A model generated the notes under the pieces. The model had not been told where the DNA came from. It was given only the letters and a program-made list of their open reading frames with translations, and ran no database searches. Positions 8,742 to 17,620 of a DNA stretch of 64,000 nucleotides are shown piece by piece (position 1 is the stretch's first letter; every line of letters begins with the position of its first letter). Origin of the DNA: UBA9676 sp963730065 (lineage in GTDB: Bacteria > Actinomycetota > Actinomycetes > Streptosporangiales > Streptosporangiaceae); the NCBI GenBank assembly GCA_963730065.1, contig CAVSQL010000009.1, positions 115,058 through 179,057 of the forward strand, written 5' to 3'. The position numbers and the translations under genes were made by a program.

Positions 8742-8895
8742 AGAGGCCCCGGCAATAGGACTGCCGGGCTCGCGGGTCCCCGCATCCCGCCTGGCGGCGT
8801 TCTCGCGCCTTGCCGTCCGGGCGCGGATGACCCGCTCCGCGTCGTGCCGGAGGCGCGCCAGAAAGCGGAGTCAGCGCCCTATTGCCGGGGCCTCT
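8742..8895. repeat. Perfect 18-bp inverted repeats, 118 bp apart
   Basis: AGAGGCCCCGGCAATAGG at 8742-8759 is repeated exactly in inverse orientation at 8878-8895. The ~118 bp between the arms has no recognisable gene. Together with the adjacent tandem repeat this fills the 8586-9009 gap. It may be a small non-autonomous element or a long-range RNA hairpin. Confidence 0.65.
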
Positions 8896-8972
8896 ACTAA
8901 GGCGGCCGCGCGGAAGTTTAAGGCAACTGCCCGATGCGGCCACCGGGGCCTTACGGCGAACCTCGATAGGGA

Positions 8973-9450
8973 GAGAGCCAGAACCGGCTCTCAGCCCACG
9001 GAGGAAACGGTGCATCCACATCTGGCACAGACTCTGACCACGGAGCGGATCAGGGGCTGGCAGGAGGAGGCGGCGCAGGCGCGGCTGGCCAAGGAGGCCC
9101 GCCGGGTCCGGCGCGGCCGACGCGGCTGGGGTGCCTGGCGCACCCGGGTGCCGGCCACCACCGGGCTGGCGTCGCCGACCAGCGGTCCCACTCCGCCCAC
9201 CCCGTCGGTCACGGGCCAGCGCGGCGCCGAAGGACGGCCCACGGCGGCCGGTGAGCGCCTGCCTGCGCCAGCCGGTGAGCAGCTGGCCGTGGCGGCCGGT
9301 GAGCCTGAGCCGATGACCGCCGATCAGGGCCGGCGGCGGCCGGTGAGCGTCAGCCGGCTGGTCCGCGAGCGGCGTGACGCAGTGTCCGCCGTCAGCGGAG
9401 CGGCGCCGGGCCGGGACGGAATGTCGCCGACCGGTGGCATCCTGGATGGT
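8973..9450 (+). other. Leader hairpin, strong ribosome site and small basic ORF in frame with the LAL regulator
   Basis: A 7-bp stem (GAGAGCC/GGCTCTC, 8973-8992) precedes GGAGGAAACG and GTG 9010. The ORF begins MHPHLAQTLTTERIRGWQEE and continues with a basic run (AKEARRVRRGRRGWG), resembling the short stand-alone basic proteins common in actinomycetes. No stop codon follows; the frame runs directly into the LAL regulator at 9451. The stretch 9170-9450 is Pro/Gly/Ala-rich with repeated CCGGTGAGC units and looks like a linker or former intergenic DNA. Either the small gene has lost its stop codon or the regulator starts here. Confidence 0.5.
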
Positions 9451-12400
9451 ATGAGCGCGCGCATGAGAAGCCCGGTCCTTGTCGGTCGCGCGGAGCATCT
9501 GGCCACCCTGGATTCCGCCCTGGACGGCGTCCGTACCGGGGGGTCGTCCACCCTGCTCATCGGCGGGGAGGCGGGGATCGGCAAGTCCCGCCTGGTGAGC
9601 GAGTTCGCCGCCGGGGCCGGTGCGGCAGGCGCGCGGGTGCTGACGGGCGGCTGCCTGGACCTGGGCGCCGACGGCCTGCCGTTCGCGCCGTTCGCCGCGG
9701 TACTCAGGGAGCTTGTCCGCGACCTCGGGGCCGATGGCGTGGCGGCGCTGCTGCCGACCCAGGCCACCCGCGAGTTCGCCCGGCTGCTGCCGGAGTTCGG
9801 CGAGACCGACCGGGAGGCGGACCCGGCGGTGGCCCGGGCACGGCTGTTCGAGCAGATGCTGACGCTGCTCGAGCACTTGGCCGAGGCCGACCCGGTGGTC
9901 CTGATCATCGAGGATGCCCACTGGGCCGACCCTTCGACCCGCGACCTGACGGCGTTCCTCATCGGCAGCCAGCAGGTCCTGGACGGGGTACTGATCGTCG
10001 TCACCTACCGGTCCGACGAGCTTCACCGCACCCACCCGCTGCGGCCGCTGCTCGCCGAGCTCGCCCGGCTCGGCTGGGTGGAGCGGATGGAGCTGCCCAG
10101 GCTGGGCCGGCTGCAGGCCGATGAGCTCGTCGCCCACCTCACCGGCCGCGAGCCGGAACGGTGGCTGGCGGACGAGATATACGAACGCGGCGAGGGCAAC
10201 CCGCTGTTCGTCGAGGAGCTGCTGTGCTGCGACGGCGGCCTGACCGCCGAGCTGCCCGAGTCCCTGCGGGACCTGCTGCTCGCTGCGGTGCAGCGGCTGC
10301 CGGAGGAGACGCAGGAACTGCTGCGGGCGGCGAGCGCGGGCGGGCAGCGCACCGGGCACGCGCTGCTGGCCGCGGTGACCGGCCTGGCCGGCGACGACCT
10401 CGCCCACCGGCTGCGGTCCGCGGTGGCGGCCAACGTGCTGCGGGCGGACGAGGACGGATACGCATTCCGGCATGCGCTGATCCGCGAGGCGATCTACGAT
10501 GATCTGCTGCCGGGCGAGCGCACCCGGCTGCATACCTGTTTCGCCGAGGTCCTCGGCTCCGATGCCGGACTGGTCGCTCCCGGCCGGGGGCTGATCGAGC
10601 AGGCGCATCACTACTACTACGCGCACGACATCCCCGGGGCGCTGGTGAGCGCCTGGCAGGCGGCGGCGGCGGCCGGGCACGCCCTCGCCCACGCCGAGCA
10701 GCTCACGCTGCTGGCCAGGGTCCTTGAGCTGTGGGACAAGGTACCGGACGCCGCGGAGCGCATCGGCGCCAGCCATCTGCTTGTTCTCGAACAGGCCGCG
10801 ACCGCCGCGCGAAATGCCGAGGACACCGAGCGGGGGATCGCGTTCGCGTCGGCGGCGCTGAAGGAGGTCGATCCGGCCACCGAACCCGTGCGGGCGGCCC
10901 TGCTGCTCGAGACGCGGGCCTCGCTGTACCGGCAGAACGGCCGGGCGGATCCGCACGCGGACCTGCGGGCCGCGCTGGAACTCGTGCCCCCCGGGGTCGG
11001 CGATGCCGCCCGGGCCCGGGTGCTGATCAGCGAGGCCAAGCACCAGCCGGAGCCACACGGGCCGGAGGGGCGGGCCGCGGCCGAGGAGGCCCTGTCGCTG
11101 GCCCAGCAGGTCGGGGACGCCGCGACACAGGTCAATGCGCTCTGCGAGCTGGCGTGCATCGAGTCGCACTCCGGCAATGACGCGCAGGCCCTGGAGATCC
11201 TCGCCGGTGCCCGCTCGCTGGCCCGGCGGTCCGGCGCCCTGCGGCCGCTGCTGCACGCCGCCATCAACGAGTCCCACGTGCTGGAGGGAATCGGCGAGCA
11301 CGAACAGGCCGCCCAGGTGGCGCGCACCGGCATCGGCAACGCGCAGACGTACGGCCTGGCCCGGACGACCGGCACCTTCCTGGCGATCAACGTGGCCGAG
11401 CCGCTCGTATCGCTCGGCCGGTGGGACGAGGCCACTGAGGTCATCGACCATGCCCTGGCGCTTTCCCCGCCGCAGCTCAACCGTCTCGCGCTGCGGGTCC
11501 TCGCCGGTGAGATCGCGCTGCGCCGGGGCGACCTGGCCGGCGCGCAGGCACTGGCGGCCGCCGCCAGGACGGCGCTCACCCGGTCCGGGTACATGGGCCA
11601 TAAGGAGGGCCAGTACTACCTGCCGCTGGCCCAGTTGGAGACCGGCCTCTTTCTCGCTGGTGGCCGGTCGGCTGAGGCGCTGGACGTGGTAGCGGCCGCG
11701 GTCGACGGCTTCGACCTCGTGCACGACCCCCGGTATGCGTGGCCCCTGCTCACCGTGGGCGCACGCGCCTGCGCCGTCGCGGCTGCCGCCGCCAGCAGGG
11801 ACCGGGCCGCGGCGGAACGGGCGGACGACCTGCTCGGGCGGCTGCGCATGCTGGCCGGGAAGATGGAGTGCTCAGGCCCTGTTCAGCAGGCCAGCCAGCT
11901 GACCTTCGCCGCCGAGGCTGGTACCGACCGGGCAGGCGCGGCTCGCCAGCCCCCGGCCCGCTGGGACGCCGCGGCGGCGGCCTGGGATCGGGTCTCCCAG
12001 TCCTACCAGCTCGCCGTGGCGATGTCGCGAGCCGCCGAGGCGGCCATGGCCGACGGGGACCGCGACGGCGCGGCGCAGCGGCTGCGGCGCGCGGCGGAGC
12101 TGGCTGACCGGCTGGGCGCGCTCCCGCTGAGCGAGGAGATCGCGGCGCTCGCGCGGAGCGCCAGGCTCGCCCTGAGGGCCGGCCGCGGCGGCAGCGGCCC
12201 CGAGCCGGACCGGCTGGGCCTCACCGCCCGCGAGTTCGAGGTGCTGCGCCTGGTCGCGGCCGGCCGGTCGAACCCGGAGATCGCCGCCGAGCTTTACATC
12301 TCCGCCAAGACCGCCAGCGTGCACGTGTCGAACATCCTGGCCAAGCTGGGCGTGAGCGGCCGTGGTGAGGCCGCGGCCGCGGCTCACCGGCTGCGCCTGT

Positions 12401-12474
12401 TCGGCCCGGAGCCGGTGCCACCGGAGGGGCCGCCGGCCGGCCGGGATGCCCGGCGGCAAGGAGACCGGCGGTAG
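9451..12474 (+). CDS. LAL-type LuxR regulator with N-terminal AAA ATPase
   Basis: About 1007 residues from ATG 9451 (ATG 9463 is also possible). Order: AAA/NB-ARC-like ATPase with Walker A GGEAGIGKSR (about residue 38) and Walker B VVLIIEDAHWAD; a long TPR-like helical middle; and a C-terminal LuxR HTH (LTAREFEVLRLVAAGRSNPEIAAEL...TASVHVSNILAKLGVSG). These MalT-like regulators respond to a ligand, oligomerise with ATP and activate transcription. The target is not evident; it is convergent with the NTPase-TPR gene. The frame is open back to GTG 9010, so a longer form of about 1154 residues is possible. Confidence 0.88.
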   Translation: MSARMRSPVLVGRAEHLATLDSALDGVRTGGSSTLLIGGEAGIGKSRLVSEFAAGAGAAGARVLTGGCLDLGADGLPFAPFAAVLRELVRDLGADGVAALLPTQATREFARLLPEFGETDREADPAVARARLFEQMLTLLEHLAEADPVVLIIEDAHWADPSTRDLTAFLIGSQQVLDGVLIVVTYRSDELHRTHPLRPLLAELARLGWVERMELPRLGRLQADELVAHLTGREPERWLADEIYERGEGNPLFVEELLCCDGGLTAELPESLRDLLLAAVQRLPEETQELLRAASAGGQRTGHALLAAVTGLAGDDLAHRLRSAVAANVLRADEDGYAFRHALIREAIYDDLLPGERTRLHTCFAEVLGSDAGLVAPGRGLIEQAHHYYYAHDIPGALVSAWQAAAAAGHALAHAEQLTLLARVLELWDKVPDAAERIGASHLLVLEQAATAARNAEDTERGIAFASAALKEVDPATEPVRAALLLETRASLYRQNGRADPHADLRAALELVPPGVGDAARARVLISEAKHQPEPHGPEGRAAAEEALSLAQQVGDAATQVNALCELACIESHSGNDAQALEILAGARSLARRSGALRPLLHAAINESHVLEGIGEHEQAAQVARTGIGNAQTYGLARTTGTFLAINVAEPLVSLGRWDEATEVIDHALALSPPQLNRLALRVLAGEIALRRGDLAGAQALAAAARTALTRSGYMGHKEGQYYLPLAQLETGLFLAGGRSAEALDVVAAAVDGFDLVHDPRYAWPLLTVGARACAVAAAAASRDRAAAERADDLLGRLRMLAGKMECSGPVQQASQLTFAAEAGTDRAGAARQPPARWDAAAAAWDRVSQSYQLAVAMSRAAEAAMADGDRDGAAQRLRRAAELADRLGALPLSEEIAALARSARLALRAGRGGSGPEPDRLGLTAREFEVLRLVAAGRSNPEIAAELYISAKTASVHVSNILAKLGVSGRGEAAAAAHRLRLFGPEPVPPEGPPAGRDARRQGDRR

Positions 12475-12567
12475 GCCCGCCGCACCGCCTCGCGGCCGGC
12501 CGGGATACCCGCCCCGGGGAAGACCGGCCCTAGGGCAGCCGCTCCGCCGGGCGGCGCGGCCAGGCTC

Positions 12568-14706
12568 TCATTCTTCCGCGATGTTCGCCAGGCTCTCCCG
12601 CACGGCCTCCGTCAGCGGATCCCCGGGTGGCAGGTTCCGCTCGCAGCGCGCGGCGGTGTCGCGGAGTATCGCCATGCCGTCGGTCAGCCAGCCCACGGCG
12701 TAGTAGGCGTACGCCAGGTTGGCCCGGCTCGCCAGGGTCTCCGGATGATCGGGCCCCAGGACCCGCTCGTAGCCCGCGGCGGCCTGCTCACAGAACTGCA
12801 GCGCGGAGGCCATGCGCCCGGCCGTGTGGTAAGCGGAGCCGATGGCGGCGCGGGCCGCGATCGTGTCCAGGTGATCTGGGCCGAGAACCTGTTCCCGGTC
12901 GGCGAGGACCCGTTTGTACTCAGAGAGGGCGTGCTTGAGCCGGTTGTCGGCCAGGTAGGCGTCGGCCAGCTTCTGCCGGGTGGCGATGGTGTCGGGATGC
13001 TGGTCTCCCTGGACGTGCTCGCGGCCGGCCAGCGTGCGGCGGTACAGCTGGGCCGCCTCCGAGAACTGCCCAGCGGCGTAGCAGGCGGCGGCGAGCTCAT
13101 CCCGCGCGCCGAGCGTCTCGAGGTCGTCGCGCCCGCGGACGCGCTCGTAGTCGCCCACGGCCGCGCGCAGCATGGTGATCGCGTCGGCGAACTGGCCCCC
13201 GGCGACGAGGGCACGGCCGAGATTGAGCCGGGCCGCGATGGTGTCGGGATGATCCGCCCCGAGCGTGCGGGTCCGGTCAGCCAGAGCCCACTGGAACCAC
13301 GAAACAGCGTCCGCCGACCGGCCGGCCGCCAGGTACGCGTGGGCGAGCCGGAGCGCGGCCGCCAGCGTGTCGGCGTGTTCCGGCCCCAGGGTGTGCTCGC
13401 TGATCGCGGCCAGGTCCCGCCAGTAGGCGACGGCCGGGCCAGCCAGGTGCGTCCGGTCCAGGCTCTGCCCGGCGCGCAGCAGCAGCGGGTGGCATCCGCC
13501 CGCCCACAGCTGGTCTCCCGCGGTCCGCTGGAGGCTGACCGCACATGACCGGAAGGCGTTGGCGGACCAGGCTCCCGGCTCGTCGGCGGGCCACGCCTCC
13601 AGCAGCGCATCGGCTGCCGCCCTGGCCGCCCGCTCCAGCAGGTCACGGGGCGCCGCCGCCTGGACCGCGGCCTGGATCACCGGATTCACCCGGACCGTCG
13701 GCGTACCCGCTGAGCCGGTCGCCAGCAGCCCCACCCGCTCCAGGACGAGCAGCGCTGCCCGGGCCTGCTCCCGTTCCACGGGCTGCGCCGCTTCTGCCGC
13801 CAGGTATCCGCACGCGGCTGGCGTGGCGAAAACCTCGGCGGGAATCCCGCTGCCGTCGAGCAGCGCGGCCATGGTCAGCAGGATCTGGGCGATCGTGGGC
13901 GATAGCTGCTCGGCCCGCTCCGCCGAAAACGTCCAGGTGACCGCGGCGGCGGCTGGCTCCCTGCCCGCCGACCTCGTCATGTGCTCCTGCCGGCGTGCGA
14001 AGTAGTCGAGGTAGTCGCGGCAGGACAGGACCGAGCCCGCGATCACCCCGCTGGCCTGGGCGAGCGCCAGCGGCTCACCGGCGAGAGCCTGGACGAGGTC
14101 GATCGCGCCGAGGCGTTGGTCGGGATCGGCGGTGAGACGGCCCATCAGATAGCTCAGCGCCTCCCGGTGGCTGAAAGCCCCGACCGGGAGAGCCGGTGCC
14201 CGCAGCTGACCGGCGATTGCCGCGGTATTACTGGTAGTGATGAGGACCCGTCCGGCCGGCCCGGCCGGCCGGAGGCCGTCCAGGACCGCCGCGTCGGACA
14301 GGTCGTCGAGCACCACGAGCCATGGCCGGGTGGTCTCGGCGAGCCAGCCGATGAAACGGTCGGCGATCGTCTCGGCGTCGCCCACAGGGTCGGCCCAGGT
14401 GGCCGCGACCGCGGCCTCCGCATAGCCCGACAGCACCGATGCTCGGTTGGTCGCGGCGATCCAGACGAGCACTTCCACCCGGCCGGATTGCCACAGCCAC
14501 TCCGCCGACGACACCGCGACCTGCGTTTTGCCGCACGCTATCGACCAGTCTCCCGGTCCGCCCCCGGCCATCGGGCCGGGCGCCAGCACCAGCGCCGAGC
14601 CCGGGACCAGCGCCGACTCAACAGCAGCGGCCGTTTCCGGCCTGGCGCTGAAACCGTCGGCGAGCGGAGGGACCGCGCCCGCCCGGAGCCGTTCCCCCGT
14701 TGCCAC
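12568..14706 (-). CDS. NTPase-TPR protein (NB-ARC-like, kinesin-light-chain type repeats)
   Basis: 712 residues. The N-terminal ~300 form an NB-ARC/STAND-like ATPase with Walker B WLVVLDDLSD, but the P-loop is unusual (DWSIACGKTQVAV), lacking the first glycine of GxxxxGKT. Residues ~420-700 hold at least six ~42-residue TPRs of the LGPDHPDTLAARxxLAxAYxxAGR type. Such proteins act as signalling ATPases or scaffolds in actinomycetes, sometimes beside peptide-modifying systems. A small ORF lies upstream on the same strand. Role unknown. Confidence 0.75.
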   Translation of the reverse strand: MATGERLRAGAVPPLADGFSARPETAAAVESALVPGSALVLAPGPMAGGGPGDWSIACGKTQVAVSSAEWLWQSGRVEVLVWIAATNRASVLSGYAEAAVAATWADPVGDAETIADRFIGWLAETTRPWLVVLDDLSDAAVLDGLRPAGPAGRVLITTSNTAAIAGQLRAPALPVGAFSHREALSYLMGRLTADPDQRLGAIDLVQALAGEPLALAQASGVIAGSVLSCRDYLDYFARRQEHMTRSAGREPAAAAVTWTFSAERAEQLSPTIAQILLTMAALLDGSGIPAEVFATPAACGYLAAEAAQPVEREQARAALLVLERVGLLATGSAGTPTVRVNPVIQAAVQAAAPRDLLERAARAAADALLEAWPADEPGAWSANAFRSCAVSLQRTAGDQLWAGGCHPLLLRAGQSLDRTHLAGPAVAYWRDLAAISEHTLGPEHADTLAAALRLAHAYLAAGRSADAVSWFQWALADRTRTLGADHPDTIAARLNLGRALVAGGQFADAITMLRAAVGDYERVRGRDDLETLGARDELAAACYAAGQFSEAAQLYRRTLAGREHVQGDQHPDTIATRQKLADAYLADNRLKHALSEYKRVLADREQVLGPDHLDTIAARAAIGSAYHTAGRMASALQFCEQAAAGYERVLGPDHPETLASRANLAYAYYAVGWLTDGMAILRDTAARCERNLPPGDPLTEAVRESLANIAEE

Positions 14707-14733
14707 CCGTCTGCCCTCCGCCGCTACCCGTTA

Positions 14734-14814
14734 CTAGCTGCGGCTGGCACCGCCGTCGGCGGAGGCGGTGGAGTTCCCGAACCGCAACCTGAGCTGCCTG
14801 AAGCGATCATCCAT
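14734..14814 (-). CDS. Putative 26-residue peptide upstream of the NTPase-TPR gene
   Basis: ATG 14814 opens a short frame (MDDRFRQLRLRFGNSTASAD...) ending 27 bp before the NTPase-TPR start on the same strand. Only a weak GGTG-like ribosome site is visible. The peptide is charged at its start and Ser/Gly/Ala-rich at its end. STAND-TPR proteins sometimes sit beside small precursor peptides, which is why it is recorded; it could equally be chance. Confidence 0.3.
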   Translation of the reverse strand: MDDRFRQLRLRFGNSTASADGGASRS

Positions 14815-15079
14815 AGATATCACCATCCCAGCAATCCCGGCGTCGCGCAGAGGTACCGGAGAGTACGGCATGGGCCGTTGACCGTGCCCCGCGGCCGGCC
14901 GTGCCGCGGTCCGCTTGTGGCCGGGAAAGCCCACCGCGATGCCCGGTGCTAGCTGAATTTACTCTCCGGCGGCTAGCTGAACTTCCTCTCCGGCGACAGG
15001 CGGGGAGGGGCGGGGCGCAGCGCCTGGGCCGCGATTTTACGGGCGATGACCGGCACCTGGTCTTCCTGCGGGAGGTGCT
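14815..15079. other. Intergenic stretch without recognised gene
   Basis: No coding frame with family resemblance is seen. A short direct repeat, CGGCTAGCTGAA...TCTCCGGCG, occurs around 14950-14995. Confidence 0.5.
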
Positions 15080-15087
15080 TGCCCGGG

Positions 15088-15183
15088 CACCGTGTCCACC
15101 TCCGCCCGGCGCACTTCACCCGCGCCTTCTCCGCCCGCTTCGGCGTCACCCCCCGCGAGGTCCGCGGCGCCGCGCGGCGCTAA
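15088..15183 (+). pseudogene. C-terminal remnant of an AraC-family regulator
   Basis: The frame reading HRVHLRPAHFTRAFSARFGV then TPREVRGAARR and stop (TAA 15181-15183) is the second HTH helix and tail of an AraC/XylS activator. The rest of the ~280-residue protein is absent. Its stop codon overlaps the glgM stop codon on the opposite strand. Confidence 0.62.
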
Positions 15184-16364
15184 GCCAGCTCGGCGTAGAG
15201 GGCCGCCGTCTGCGCCGCAATCGCCGGCCAGCTGAATTCCGCGACCGCGCGCTCCCGGCCCAGCCGGCCCATGGCCCTGGCCCGGCCCGGGTCGGCCAGC
15301 AGCGAGTTGAGCGCGCTGGCCAGCGCACCGGGGTCGTCCGGCGACACCAGCAGCCCGGTTTCGCCATCGCTGACCACCTCGGGGATCCCGCCGACGCCGG
15401 AGCCGACCACGGCGGTGCCGCAGGCCATCGCCTCCAGGTTGACGATGCCGAGCGGCTCGTACAGCGACGGGCAGGCGAACACGGTGGCGTGGGTCAGCAG
15501 CTGGATGACCTCACGCTTCGGCAGCATCTCCGGCAGCCAGACCACGCCGGACCGTGCCGCCCGCAGCCCCGCCACCAGCCCGGCCACCTCGTCGGCCAGA
15601 TCGGCGGTGTCCGGCTGGCCCGCGCACAGCACCAGCTGCGCGGCCGGGTCGAGCTGCTGTGCCGCCTTGAGCAGCACCGGCAGCCCTTTCTGCCGGGTGA
15701 TCCGGCCCACGAACACCACGCTCGGCCGGCCCGGGTCCACGCCGTGCCGCGCCAGGACGTCGGTGGCCGGGTCCGGGGCGTACTCGCCCGGGTCGATCCC
15801 GTTCCGGATGACCCGCACCCGGCCGGGGGGGATGGCGGGGTAGGCGGCGAGCACATCGGCCCGCATGCCGTCGGACACCGCCACCACCGCGGCCGCCGAT
15901 TCGGCGGCCACCCGCTCACACCAGCTGGACAGGGCGTAGCCGCCGCCGAGCTGCTCCGCCTTCCACGGCCGCAGCGGCTCCAGTGAGTGCATCGTGACGA
16001 CATGCGGCACGCCGTACAGCAGCGCGGCCAGGTGGCCGGCCAGATTCGCGTACCAGGTATGCGAGTGCACCAGGTCGGCGGAGGCGACGGCCGAGGTCAT
16101 GGAGAGGTCGGTGGAGATCGTCCGCAGCGCCTGGTTGGCGTTGCCGAGCCGGTCCCACGGCCGGTGCGCGACCGCGCCGGGCCGGTCCGCGCCCTGGCAG
16201 TGCACGGTCAGGTCCACCAGCTGGGCCAGCTCGCGGGCGAGGTAGGTGACGTGCACGCCCGCGCCGCCGTACACCTCCGGCGGGTACTCCCGGGTGAGCA
16301 GCGCCACCCGCAGCCGCCCGTTGCCGGTGGCCGGGGCGGGACCGCCGTCCCCGGCCGCGCTCAC
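15180..16364 (-). CDS. glgM: Glycogen synthase, actinobacterial GlgA/GlgM type (ADP-glucose GT4)
   Basis: 394 residues, GT-B fold. The N-terminal LLTREYPPEVYGGAGVHVTYLAREL is the actinobacterial glycogen synthase signature. The C-terminal half has the donor-site FVGRITRQKGLPVLL and the retaining GT4 ExFGxxxLEAMA-like motif (YEPLGIVNLEAMACG). In mycobacteria this enzyme makes alpha-maltose-1-phosphate from ADP-glucose and glucose-1-phosphate for the GlgE pathway; older annotation calls it glgA. It lies 16 bp downstream of glgC, its ADP-glucose supplier. Confidence 0.9.
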   Translation of the reverse strand: MSAAGDGGPAPATGNGRLRVALLTREYPPEVYGGAGVHVTYLARELAQLVDLTVHCQGADRPGAVAHRPWDRLGNANQALRTISTDLSMTSAVASADLVHSHTWYANLAGHLAALLYGVPHVVTMHSLEPLRPWKAEQLGGGYALSSWCERVAAESAAAVVAVSDGMRADVLAAYPAIPPGRVRVIRNGIDPGEYAPDPATDVLARHGVDPGRPSVVFVGRITRQKGLPVLLKAAQQLDPAAQLVLCAGQPDTADLADEVAGLVAGLRAARSGVVWLPEMLPKREVIQLLTHATVFACPSLYEPLGIVNLEAMACGTAVVGSGVGGIPEVVSDGETGLLVSPDDPGALASALNSLLADPGRARAMGRLGRERAVAEFSWPAIAAQTAALYAELA

Positions 16365-16380
16365 GCCGTTCTCGCTCTCG

Positions 16381-17619
16381 TCATGCGGGTACCTCCTGGC
16401 CCTTGCCCACCACCGTGATGCCAGCCTCCGACACCACGAAGCCGCGGGCCCGGTCGTGCTCCTTGTCCACTCCGACCTTGGCCCCGTCCGGGACGGTGAC
16501 GTTCTTGTCGATGATCGTGTCCCGCACCACCGCGTGCTCGCCGACGACCGTGTTGTCGAGGATCACGGACCGCTCCACCCTGGCCCAGCTGTTGACCCTC
16601 ACACCGGGCGAGAGCACGGACTCGCGCACCAGGCCGCCGGACACGATGACGCCGTTGCTGACCAGACTGTCGAGCGCCCGCCCGATGTGCTTGCCGGAGT
16701 CGTGCACGAACTTGGCCGGCGGCTGGGAGGGGACGTGGGTCAGGATCGGCCAGCGGTCGTTGTACAGGTTGAACACGGGCATGGGCGCGCACAGATCCAT
16801 GTGGGCGTCGAAGTAGGAGTCCAGCGTGCCGACGTCCCGCCAGTAGGGCATGTCGTCCGGGTCGGTACCCGGCACCTTGTTGGCCGTGAAGTCATACGCC
16901 TGGGCGAGGCCGTCCCGCATCAGCATCGGGATCAGGCTCCCGCCCATGTCATGCCGGCTCGCATCGTCGGCGGCGTCCTTGCGCAGGGCGTCCACCAGCA
17001 CGTCGGTGGTGAACACGTAGTTGCCCATGGAGGCGAGGGCCTGATCGGGGTGGCCGGGCCGGGCCGGGGGATCGGCGGGCTTCTCCAGGAAGGCCTCCAT
17101 TGTGCGCCCGTCCTGGCCGACACCGATGACCCCGAAGTCGGTGGCGTCGGCGCGCGGCACCGGGATGGCCGCGACGGTCACCCCGGCGCCACCGGCCACG
17201 TGCTGGTCGATGATCTGCTGCGGGTCCATCCGGTAGACGTGGTCGGCGCCGACCACCACCACCAGGTCGGGCCGCTCGTCGTTGATCAGGTTCAGCGACT
17301 GGTAGATCGCGTCGGCCGACCCGGTGAACCAGTACGGGCCGAGCCGCTGCTGGGCCGGGACCGGGGTCACGTAGTTGCCGAGCAGGACGCTCATCCGCCA
17401 GGTCTTGCTGACGTGCCGGTCCAGGCTGTGGCTCTTGTACTGGGTCAGCACGCAGATGCGCAGGCAGCCCGCGTTGACCAGGTTGGACAGCGCGAAATCG
17501 ACCAGCCGGTAGAGGCCGCCGAACGGGACGGCGGGCTTGGCCCGGTCCGCGGTCAGCGGCGCCAGCCGCTTGCCGGCCCCGCCGGCCAGCACGATCCCCA
17601 GGACCCGTGGCTGCGTCAA
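16381..17619 (-). CDS. glgC: Glucose-1-phosphate adenylyltransferase
   Basis: 412 residues. The N-terminal nucleotidyltransferase motif GIVLAGGAGKRLAPLTADRAKP, the PAVPFGG and GNYVTPVPAQQR segments, the central VVVGADHVYRMD and the C-terminal left-handed beta-helix are all typical of ADP-glucose pyrophosphorylase, the committed step of glycogen synthesis. The start is TTG 17619: an AAGGGGG ribosome site lies about 7 bp upstream and no better start exists. It begins 1 bp after the pgm stop, so pgm-glgC-glgM is one operon. Confidence 0.93.
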   Translation of the reverse strand: MTQPRVLGIVLAGGAGKRLAPLTADRAKPAVPFGGLYRLVDFALSNLVNAGCLRICVLTQYKSHSLDRHVSKTWRMSVLLGNYVTPVPAQQRLGPYWFTGSADAIYQSLNLINDERPDLVVVVGADHVYRMDPQQIIDQHVAGGAGVTVAAIPVPRADATDFGVIGVGQDGRTMEAFLEKPADPPARPGHPDQALASMGNYVFTTDVLVDALRKDAADDASRHDMGGSLIPMLMRDGLAQAYDFTANKVPGTDPDDMPYWRDVGTLDSYFDAHMDLCAPMPVFNLYNDRWPILTHVPSQPPAKFVHDSGKHIGRALDSLVSNGVIVSGGLVRESVLSPGVRVNSWARVERSVILDNTVVGEHAVVRDTIIDKNVTVPDGAKVGVDKEHDRARGFVVSEAGITVVGKGQEVPA

Positions 17620-17620
17620 C

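Noticed and set aside
8596..11724. Very long minus-strand open frame (over 1000 codons) opposite the LAL regulator
   Set aside because: It is antisense to clear ATPase and LuxR motifs, is full of Arg/Gly/Gln runs, and results from high GC content.
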